Below are positions 1 through 5,891 of a DNA stretch of 19,372 bases, piece after piece. A model generated the notes under the pieces. It made no database searches, was not told where the DNA came from, and saw nothing but the letters and a program-made list of their open reading frames with translations. The stretch lies in assembly GCA_036557885.1 (NCBI GenBank), contig DATBGS010000160.1, positions 1 through 19,372 of the forward strand, read 5' to 3'. A program made the position numbers and the translations under genes. This DNA is from DATBGS01 sp036557885 (GTDB lineage: Bacteria; Chloroflexota; Ktedonobacteria; Ktedonobacterales; DATBGS01). Within the stretch, counting starts at the first letter, position 1. Each line of letters starts with the position of its first letter.

Positions 1-36
1 TGTTTTTAACCACCACTCCCCTCTACGCCATAAACC

Positions 37-2448
37 CTACTCCGGCTTGAGCGTTAGCTTTCCTTCTGCCGCCGCGTCAATCTGGTCGCGTTCATAGAGC
101 AGCGGCAGCGTCTTGAATGCCAGCCAGGGCTGAATCATATCGGCGTAGTGCGCGCTGCCGGGGTGCCCCGATTGCCCGCTGGGGTGCACAAACAGCCCGC
201 TGCGCGTATCGGCCATATCCACCACCATGCGGAACGAAGGCAGCCAGCTTGTCGCAGCATAGGGCCTGGCGGGCGCAAAGGCCATCTGGCAGACGGTATC
301 TGTATCGCCGCCAGTAGGATACGGGCCGCGATTAAAGAGCCGGTCCAGCGGCTTCACCGCGCCCAGCGGGTGCGCAAAGGTCAGCGTGTGCAGCCTGCCC
401 CACTGCCAGCCCGCCATGTTGCGGCCCAGCTTGTCGCGCAGTTCCTCCAGCGCCCCGCGCAGTGCGACCTCCATCGCCTCCTGCCAGGTCTTCGGTGCCC
501 TTGGCAGCGCGCTCTGCGCAAACCAGCGGTTATCGCTCTCCGCCAGCAGATCAATCAAGAGCGGCGTGCTGCGCCCGGCGTACATCGTCACCGGCGCCAG
601 CAGCGTCGTCCCTTTCCCAAGATATTCCTCGGCCAGTTCCTCGCCCAGCACCGTCCCAAACGTCAGGCGCAGCAGGCGCATCAAAAAGACCTGATAGATG
701 GCCGCCGCCGCGCTCTCTTTATCCAGCACAAAGTTCCACGAGCGCAGCAGGCTGAGCGCCTGGCGCTCCTGCTCGTTGGAGGGCTTGAGCTTGAGCAGGT
801 GCGGCACCAGTTGCGACGCCGGAATGGAATACTGATCGCTCTGGATGGCCGCGCAATCCTGCGGGGTCAGCTTGGTCTTCTCATTCAGCCGGTCTGTGAT
901 GCGCCGCGCCCGGAAACCGTTCATATACTCGTGGGTGATGAAGTGCGGAAAATCCTCGTCCACAATGCGGTTGTTGGCCGTCACAATCTGATGGCTGGGC
1001 GGATTGTATGCCTGGGGCAGTTCCTCAAACGGCACCGTGCCCGTCCACTCATATTCATCCGTCCAGCCCGGCACCGGCAGCAGCCCATCGCCTTTGGCGC
1101 GCACAGGCACCCGCCCGGCCATATAGTAGCCGATGTTGCCGTCTACATCCGCGTAAACAAAGTTTTGCGCGGGCGCGTCCCAGTGTTTGAGCGCAGCGGT
1201 AAACTCCTGCCAGTTGCCCGCGCGGTTCAGCCCGATGATGGACTCGGCGGTGGTGGCCGGGTCGTGGCTGGTCCAGCGCAGCGCCAGCGGCTGTTCGCCA
1301 TTGCCCAGTTCGTTGATGATCGGCCCATGCCGCGTGATGACGACCTCCTCAACCACCGGCTCGGCGCGTCCCTTCACGCGGATTTCCTCCTTGACGACCC
1401 GCGCCTCTTCCCATTTCCCCTGATACTCATACTGAAGCGGCTGCTCTGGATTGAAGCGCTCAATATACAGGTCTTGCGTATCTGGCCCGGCGTTGGTCAC
1501 GCCCCAGGCCACGCGCCGGTTGCGCCCAATAATCACGCCTGGCAGCCCAGGCAGGCTCGCGCCCGTCACATCCAGCCCCGGCGCGTTCAGGTGCACGTGA
1601 TACCAGACCGAAGGCATCTGCGGCGCCAGGTGCGGGTCGTTGGCGAGCATGGGCTTGCCGCTGGCCGTGCGCGTGCCATCCACCACCCAGTTATTGCTGC
1701 CATGCGTTGGGCTGAGCAGCCCAGCCAGTTCGCGCACCTGGCGATACTGCGCCAGCAGCTTTGTGCTGAGTCCCTGAAAATCCGACCCCGGCGGCACAAT
1801 CATCGGCAGCCCGCGCACATACAGCGGCTCCAGCCGGGCGGCGCGCTCCGGGCCAACTTTGGTGATGATCTTAGCCCGCAGCAGTTCGCTCTCCCAGTTT
1901 GCTGCCAGATTCCAGGCCATCATCTTGCCCCAGGAAAGCGAGTCTGTCACCGTCCAGGGTTCCGGCGTGATACGCAGCAGCAGCATCTCCAGCGGCAAAC
2001 GCCCCTTGTGGCGCGCCACAAACGTGTTGATGCCCTGCGAATAGGCATCCACCAGGCGGCGCGTTTCATCGCTGAGCAGCGGCGCGTCCTGCTCTGCCGC
2101 GCGGCGCAGCCCAATGCGGCGGATAAAGCGGTCTGCCTCCAGCGCCACCTCGCCAAACATCTCCGAAAGGCGTCCTGCGGCTGTGCGCCGGTTCAGTTCC
2201 ATCTGCCAGAGCCGGTCCTGCGCGTGGACATAGCCCTGGGCAAAATACAGGTCTTCCAGATTGGTTGCAAAGAGGTGCGGCACGCCCGCGCGGTCACGCA
2301 CCACCTCCACTTCACCATTCAGGCCAGGGACACGCTCTTCCCCCTGGATTTTGGGTAACGGGCGCCGCAGCAGCAGATATGCGCCGCCGCCGACCAGCCC
2401 TGCCGCGCCAGCACCCACTGCCAGCGCGCTACGCCACCAAGACGCCAT
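37..2448 (-). CDS. Penicillin acylase family protein (Ntn hydrolase)
   Basis: This 803-residue protein belongs to the penicillin/cephalosporin/acyl-homoserine-lactone acylase family of N-terminal nucleophile hydrolases. These enzymes cut an amide bond linking an acyl chain to an amine and mature by self-cleavage in front of a serine. An N-terminal membrane segment or uncleaved signal (about residues 7-27) points to export. The alpha-chain motif GYVHAQDRLWQMEL is at 72-85. The new N-terminus and nucleophile should be Ser251 in HGSNNWVVDG. The beta chain carries NDPHL and GVIIGRNRRVAWGVTN, as in the family, and the length is usual for it. The start is supported by AGGAGG about 9 nt upstream of the ATG. 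The substrate cannot be read from sequence; quorum-signal or beta-lactam side-chain hydrolysis are only family precedents. The gene stands alone, 99 bp from the tnpB stop codon. Confidence 0.93.
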   Translation of the reverse strand: MASWWRSALAVGAGAAGLVGGGAYLLLRRPLPKIQGEERVPGLNGEVEVVRDRAGVPHLFATNLEDLYFAQGYVHAQDRLWQMELNRRTAAGRLSEMFGEVALEADRFIRRIGLRRAAEQDAPLLSDETRRLVDAYSQGINTFVARHKGRLPLEMLLLRITPEPWTVTDSLSWGKMMAWNLAANWESELLRAKIITKVGPERAARLEPLYVRGLPMIVPPGSDFQGLSTKLLAQYRQVRELAGLLSPTHGSNNWVVDGTRTASGKPMLANDPHLAPQMPSVWYHVHLNAPGLDVTGASLPGLPGVIIGRNRRVAWGVTNAGPDTQDLYIERFNPEQPLQYEYQGKWEEARVVKEEIRVKGRAEPVVEEVVITRHGPIINELGNGEQPLALRWTSHDPATTAESIIGLNRAGNWQEFTAALKHWDAPAQNFVYADVDGNIGYYMAGRVPVRAKGDGLLPVPGWTDEYEWTGTVPFEELPQAYNPPSHQIVTANNRIVDEDFPHFITHEYMNGFRARRITDRLNEKTKLTPQDCAAIQSDQYSIPASQLVPHLLKLKPSNEQERQALSLLRSWNFVLDKESAAAAIYQVFLMRLLRLTFGTVLGEELAEEYLGKGTTLLAPVTMYAGRSTPLLIDLLAESDNRWFAQSALPRAPKTWQEAMEVALRGALEELRDKLGRNMAGWQWGRLHTLTFAHPLGAVKPLDRLFNRGPYPTGGDTDTVCQMAFAPARPYAATSWLPSFRMVVDMADTRSGLFVHPSGQSGHPGSAHYADMIQPWLAFKTLPLLYERDQIDAAAEGKLTLKPE

Positions 2449-2510
2449 TGGCTTGTTCCTCCTGCCTTCCCTCTAACTCATCTGAGGAATGCTCTCAAAG
2501 ATTATCTGGC

Positions 2511-2539
2511 AATCTATCGCATAGGTGGAAGCCTGGCAA
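2511..2539 (-). promoter_or_regulatory. Candidate sigma70-type promoter of the acylase gene
   Basis: On the minus strand TTGCCA (2534-2539) and TAGATT (2511-2516) are 17 bp apart, about 60 nt upstream of the acylase ATG. An overlapping GATAAT is a possible second -10. The site lies just outside the end of the IS element, so the insertion could have altered expression of the acylase. This rests on motif matching only. Confidence 0.35.
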
Positions 2540-2547
2540 GATGTCAG

Positions 2548-3888
2548 TTACTCGCCCCCTAAAGGAGGCGAGCTTGTGACTGGACTCCACCGCAATTCCG
2601 CATATCTTTGCAGACGTGCAGCTTTGGCTTCGTTGTCTGTCACATCAGGGCGTACTGACAAGACGCCCGTGCTGGTCCAGTCTTGCCGGACCAGCAGCGT
2701 TCTCAGCGCCAGATTTCTGGCACCCACTAAATCGGCATGGAGCGTGTAATGACAGGCCGAACAGACAAAAAGCAGTCCTTTGTTGGGACGATTCGCCTGG
2801 CTCGTACAACCGCAACGCGGGCAAGTCTGGCTGGTATAGTTCGCATCCACCTTGATGCAAATACTACCTACCAGCGCAGCTTTATATGTCACAAAGCCGT
2901 GCAACTCGGCAAACGCCCACTGGGAAGCGTGTCGGTTGGCCTTGCGCTGTTTGGGTGTCAGCGAAAGCCTCTTCTTCCCCTTCCGCCGCTTCTTGGGGCG
3001 TTTGGTTCTGTCACGAATGCCGGTCAAGTCTTCCAAGCCGATGAAGGCATGGGGATGGGTGTCCAGAATGTGCTTGCTGATTTCATGGTTCGTATTCAGC
3101 TTCAACCGTCTCTCTCGTCTGCTAATCACTACCAGTCGCCTAGTGGCAGCACGAGTGCCTTTGCGCTGAAGTCGTTTGCGCAGCCGCGCGTAGTGGTCGG
3201 CTTTGGCGCGTACCTCCTTACCGGAATAGAACTCTTGGGTGTTGTGTGGAGTGGCAACCGTCGCCAGATAGCGTTGTCCCACGTCTATGCCCACAATTTC
3301 TGTTGGCTGGTCGGGCGTGGGGGCAGGGGGTTCGATTTCCAGGGACACGAGCAGATAGAAGCGTTTGCGCGTGCGATCACACCAGAGTTTGGCCCCGCCA
3401 ATCTCCGCCCCTTCTTGAATCCAGGCGACGTGTTTCCTATACCCCTGGTAGGGCAAGACCAGACGGCCCTGAAGCGTCAACAGACTGATTTGGTGGTCCG
3501 TCTTGAAGGAATAATCATGCCCATAGACGTAGCTGAGCGTGGGGCTGCTGTAGTGCGGAGGCTTATCCAGCCCTTTGAAGCGTCTCTTTGTCCATCCCTT
3601 GGCCCTGGCTTCCTGATTCTTGTGCCATTTGGTCCAGAGGCCGCGATAGGTGGCCCCTACCTGCCGAAACAGGGAGCAGGCCATCTGAGCAGGCACCCCA
3701 AATTGGGTACGCACGTCCTGATAGAGCGCCTTTTGGAGCCGATGGACGTTGCCGGTTTTGCCGTGCGCGAAGGCGTACTGACTGGTCAGATTCAAGCTGT
3801 CACGATACGCCAGTTGGGTCTGCCGAAGCAGCCGAAATTGGTCAGGCGTCGTGGTCAGTTTCAATTTGGCGGTCAGGGCGGTCTTCAT
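2548..3888 (-). CDS. tnpB: RNA-guided nuclease TnpB (IS200/IS605 family accessory protein)
   Basis: This 446-residue protein has the domain order of TnpB: an N-terminal HTH_OrfB region, the OrfB_IS605 core and a C-terminal zinc ribbon. The RuvC catalytic residues look intact: Asp202 (GIDVGQRYLATVA), Glu286 (FIGLEDLTG) and Asp386 (HADLVGARNLA). The zinc ribbon is CPRC (356-359) and CSAC (376-379). Characterised TnpBs use an omega/reRNA made from the 3' end of the gene and the element's right end to cut DNA, helping the element persist. Here the last residues (PPLGGE) are encoded by the right-end hairpin. The length is slightly above the roughly 400 residues usual in the family. The gene has its own promoter, whose start site would fall almost on the ATG. 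It appears undamaged, so an active nuclease is plausible but not shown. Confidence 0.95.
   Translation of the reverse strand: MKTALTAKLKLTTTPDQFRLLRQTQLAYRDSLNLTSQYAFAHGKTGNVHRLQKALYQDVRTQFGVPAQMACSLFRQVGATYRGLWTKWHKNQEARAKGWTKRRFKGLDKPPHYSSPTLSYVYGHDYSFKTDHQISLLTLQGRLVLPYQGYRKHVAWIQEGAEIGGAKLWCDRTRKRFYLLVSLEIEPPAPTPDQPTEIVGIDVGQRYLATVATPHNTQEFYSGKEVRAKADHYARLRKRLQRKGTRAATRRLVVISRRERRLKLNTNHEISKHILDTHPHAFIGLEDLTGIRDRTKRPKKRRKGKKRLSLTPKQRKANRHASQWAFAELHGFVTYKAALVGSICIKVDANYTSQTCPRCGCTSQANRPNKGLLFVCSACHYTLHADLVGARNLALRTLLVRQDWTSTGVLSVRPDVTDNEAKAARLQRYAELRWSPVTSSPPLGGE
2551..2572 (-). other. Right-end hairpin of the IS element, end of tnpB
   Basis: CTCGCC-C-CCT and AGG-A-GGCGAG form a stem with one mismatch and a very short loop. 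It encodes the last codons of tnpB and stands next to the TAA stop at 2548-2550. In TnpB systems this region forms the 3' scaffold of the omega/reRNA, and the guide is taken from the DNA just beyond the right end, here the acylase upstream region. The RNA itself is inferred. Confidence 0.6.
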
Positions 3889-3895
3889 ATAAAAT

Positions 3896-3925
3896 ATTGT
3901 AGCACATGTATATGTGTAGTGTCAA
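3896..3925 (-). promoter_or_regulatory. Near-consensus promoter of tnpB
   Basis: On the minus strand a perfect TTGACA (3920-3925) and TACAAT (3896-3901) are 18 bp apart. The -10 ends only 7 nt before the ATG, so transcription should begin at or within 1-2 nt of the start codon and there is no room for a Shine-Dalgarno site. The spacer contains a small dyad, CACAT-N4-ATGTG (3903-3916). Confidence 0.7.
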
Positions 3926-3933
3926 GAAAGGAG

Positions 3934-3978
3934 GGGCGCCTTCCTCCCCCACCTGAAGGTGTGGGGCATCCGGCGCCC
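3934..3978 (-). other. Left-end nested hairpin of the IS element
   Basis: The outer stem GGGCGCC (3934-3940) pairs perfectly with GGCGCCC (3972-3978). The inner stem pairs CCCCAC (3947-3952) with GTGGGG across a bulged T. This matches the left-end structure typical of IS1341-like elements. It ends 21 bp from the -35 of the following promoter. Confidence 0.65.
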
Positions 3979-3998
3979 AATTTCTGTGAAGGATTTCA

Positions 3999-4027
3999 TT
4001 GACAGCCCGCCGTTCTCTTTCTATACT
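3999..4027 (+). promoter_or_regulatory. Consensus promoter of the zinc-ribbon membrane protein gene
   Basis: A perfect TTGACA (3999-4004) and TATACT (4022-4027) are 17 bp apart, about 60 nt upstream of the ATG at 4087. The -35 sits in the string TTCATTGACAGC, which recurs at the promoter of the paralogous gene (4926-4954). Confidence 0.8.
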
Positions 4028-4086
4028 CCCTTACAGAGAGCAAGTGAGAGACACCTGCTCCCATAGGCGCTTAGGAGGGTTATTTT

Positions 4087-4851
4087 ATGGCTTTTGGCGG
4101 CCCCACCATGACCTGTCCCCGCTGCAACACCGTGCTGGCTGCCCAGGCGCAGTTTTGCAGCACTTGCGGATTGCAATTTTCGGCGGCGGTCCCACCTACC
4201 AACCTGGCAGCGCCGCCCCCACTCAATACCTTTCAGTTTCCCGTCATCTCCCAGGCATATCCCCAACAGCCACCTCCCGCAGCGCCACCGCGCGGCAAAG
4301 GGAAACTGATCGCCATTCTGGTCATCGTCGCGGTGGTCCTGGTTGGTGGCGGGGTTGGCGGCTTCTTGCTGCTCAGGCACTCTTCCAACCCCAACAACCT
4401 GGGCTTTGACCGGCACGGCCTGGAGGATGCCATCCCCTTGCCCAACAACGTCACCTTTGCCCTGAAGGATTCAATGTCACAAAACTTCGAGGCCCCCGCC
4501 CCCATCGGCAACATCTCCATCACGATTGACCGCTGGCTCTGGACGGTTGCCGACAGCAATCCAGCAGCCGTGCAGCAGTTCTACACCGAGAGTGCTCTGG
4601 AGGGATCAGGCTGGACCCAGATCACCCCAACCGATAACGGCGACAATGACAAAGGTGTCACCGCGTGCCAGGGGACACAGCAGGCGCTCTTTATTGATGC
4701 GAGCACCAGCGTCACACCGCCTGGCAAAGCAGCCATCACCGCGCCATCGGGCGGCTCGGTGCTCAGCATCGGCCTGGCGACCAGCCAGAACAGCCCGGAA
4801 CTGGTGGCGCTGACCTGCGCGGGCCAGCTTCCATCACTGCCAACGCCCTAG
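4087..4851 (+). CDS. Zinc-ribbon, single-pass membrane protein of unknown function
   Basis: This 254-residue protein is not recognised as a named family. A zinc ribbon starts the protein (Cys10, Cys13, Cys24, Cys27). A Pro-rich linker follows (about 35-70), then one membrane helix (about 74-96) and an outer domain of about 155 residues. With the ribbon inside, the C-terminal domain would be outside. It contains FDRHGL (107-112), a Trp/Phe-rich core with 'VQQFYTES' and two cysteines that are conserved in the downstream paralogue and could form a disulphide; the C-terminus is GQLPSLPTP. The start is supported by AGGAGGG 7-8 nt upstream. An ATG seven codons later lacks a comparable site. Function is unknown; the layout suggests a surface sensor or envelope protein. 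Confidence 0.85.
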   Translation: MAFGGPTMTCPRCNTVLAAQAQFCSTCGLQFSAAVPPTNLAAPPPLNTFQFPVISQAYPQQPPPAAPPRGKGKLIAILVIVAVVLVGGGVGGFLLLRHSSNPNNLGFDRHGLEDAIPLPNNVTFALKDSMSQNFEAPAPIGNISITIDRWLWTVADSNPAAVQQFYTESALEGSGWTQITPTDNGDNDKGVTACQGTQQALFIDASTSVTPPGKAAITAPSGGSVLSIGLATSQNSPELVALTCAGQLPSLPTP

Positions 4852-4875
4852 CGGTTGCTTGCGCAGGAGCGCGTA

Positions 4876-4903
4876 CCTGGCACGCCCGTGCGGGCGTGCC
4901 GGG
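4876..4903 (+). terminator. GC-rich hairpin after the zinc-ribbon protein gene
   Basis: GGCACGCCC (4879-4887) and GGGCGTGCC (4892-4900) form a perfect 9-bp stem with a GTGC loop, extended by about three pairs including one G-T. No T tract follows, so it is at best a U-less terminator or RNA 3'-end stabiliser. It stands 25 bp after the stop codon. Confidence 0.5.
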
Positions 4904-4925
4904 CGCGCGCCTGTGAGCCAGTTCA

Positions 4926-4954
4926 TTGACAGCACACCTGACCTCCTCTATACT
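4926..4954 (+). promoter_or_regulatory. Consensus promoter of the Q/G/P-rich membrane protein gene
   Basis: TTGACA (4926-4931) and TATACT (4949-4954) are 17 bp apart. The element has the same boxes, spacing and upstream TTCA as the promoter at 3999-4027. The gene starts 65 nt after the -10 with AGGAGG (5003-5008) in front of the ATG at 5019. Confidence 0.8.
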
Positions 4955-5018
4955 CCACACAGCGAGTATGGCAGCGCATGTGCCTGCTTGAAACATCTCT
5001 TCAGGAGGCTTTCATATT

Positions 5019-5825
5019 ATGTCTAATCCTTACGGGCAGCAACCGGGCTACCCCCAACAGCCAGGTGGCTATCCCTCGCAGCCTGGGCAGCAAGGCGGCT
5101 TTCCCCCGCAGCAGCAGGGCGGATGGTCACAGCCTGCGCAGCCAGGTGGCTGGTCACAACCTGGGCAGCAGGGGTACCCCTCAAGTCAGCCAGCCGGATG
5201 GCCGCCACAGCAGCAAGGCGGCTTTCCCCCACAACAGCCAGGTGGCTGGCCGCAGCAGCAGGGCTTCGCGCCGGGTCAGATGGCACCTAAAAAGCGCGGC
5301 AGCGGACTGATTATTCTCGTGGTGGTTCTGGTCGTGCTGGTGGGCGGTGGCGCCGCCGGATGGTTCCTCTTCCTCAGCCCCGGCCACTCCAGCAGCCCGT
5401 TCTTTGACCGGCATGGCTTGCCAAGCAGCGTGCCGTTGCCGAGCAGCGTAAGCTTTGACTCCACACAGACTTCGACCGATCAGACGAGCAGCGGCACTCA
5501 ATGGATATGGTTAGTCAACGGACAAAACGCTGCTACCGTTGGTCAGTTCTACGCCTCCAATTTGCCGGGGAAAGGCTGGAGCAGCCCCAAGTCCTTCCCC
5601 AGTGACAATGGGGATGTTTTACAGATCAGTTGCCAGGGCAGCCAGGTTCTTTTGATAGGCACTACCGATAAGTCGGATAAGATCACCGATGCCCAGGGGA
5701 AAGAGCGGACGGTAGTGGCTCCTTCTGGTGGGTCCGTTCTGGAGCTAGACCTGGGGCAGATCAAAGATCAGGCAACACAGGCCATCCTCTGTTCGGGTCA
5801 ACTTCCAGGGATTCCAACGCCCTGA
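5019..5825 (+). CDS. Q/G/P-rich single-pass membrane protein, paralogue of the preceding gene
   Basis: This 268-residue protein has a low-complexity N-terminus (about 1-90) built of repeated QQPGG(W/Y/F)P-like units, so it is probably disordered. A KKR stop-transfer signal and one membrane helix (about 96-118) follow, then an outer domain. That domain matches the upstream protein: FDRHGL (129-134), then '(S/A)xPLP' shortly after, a 'VGQFYASNLPGKGW' block, two cysteines in matching places (SCQG and LCSGQLP) and the C-terminus GIPTP. The two genes are therefore tandem paralogues that share the outer domain but have different cytoplasmic N-termini. Similar Q/G/P-rich tails in other bacterial membrane proteins often mediate self-association; that is inference here. 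Function unknown. Confidence 0.85.
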   Translation: MSNPYGQQPGYPQQPGGYPSQPGQQGGFPPQQQGGWSQPAQPGGWSQPGQQGYPSSQPAGWPPQQQGGFPPQQPGGWPQQQGFAPGQMAPKKRGSGLIILVVVLVVLVGGGAAGWFLFLSPGHSSSPFFDRHGLPSSVPLPSSVSFDSTQTSTDQTSSGTQWIWLVNGQNAATVGQFYASNLPGKGWSSPKSFPSDNGDVLQISCQGSQVLLIGTTDKSDKITDAQGKERTVVAPSGGSVLELDLGQIKDQATQAILCSGQLPGIPTP

Positions 5826-5845
5826 TCACCAGCAATAGAAGACGG

Positions 5846-5873
5846 GTGGGGAGCCAGGTGACTGGCTCCCCAC
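5846..5873 (+). terminator. Perfect 12-bp hairpin between convergent genes
   Basis: Arms 5846-5857 and 5862-5873 (GTGGGGAGCCAG and its complement) are perfectly paired across a GTGA (GNRA-type) loop, followed by GTTTCTGTCTG. It sits between the ends of two convergent genes and can serve both. The T tract is weak on the + strand and absent on the other. Confidence 0.75.
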
Positions 5874-5891
5874 GTTTCTGTCTGCTCCCCG

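Larger units (their letters stand above)
2551..3978 (-). mobile_element. IS200/IS605-type (IS1341-like) TnpB-only element
   Basis: The element contains a single tnpB and no tnpA (Y1 transposase). Both sides have imperfect hairpins of the kind used as IS200/IS605 ends. At the 5' (left) side, 3934-3978 forms a nested stem: the outer arms 3934-3940 and 3972-3978 are perfectly complementary, and the inner stem is CCCCAC against GTGTGGGG with one bulged T. At the 3' (right) side a CTCGCC/GGCGAG hairpin lies at 2551-2572, inside the end of tnpB. There are no terminal inverted repeats and no target duplication is evident, as expected for this superfamily. Exact cleavage points are not determined; a TTCAC lies 7 nt outside the left stem and might be the target motif. 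Without tnpA it would need a transposase supplied in trans to move. Confidence 0.8.

Noticed and set aside
148..2358. Long + strand open frame (736 codons) opposite the acylase gene
   Set aside because: It is rich in Arg, Gln, His and Ala with no motif or ribosome site, and it lies antisense to a clear enzyme. It is a GC-content shadow.
2737..4002. + strand open frame opposite tnpB
   Set aside because: It crosses the IS left end and has no recognisable domain, while the minus strand encodes an intact TnpB.
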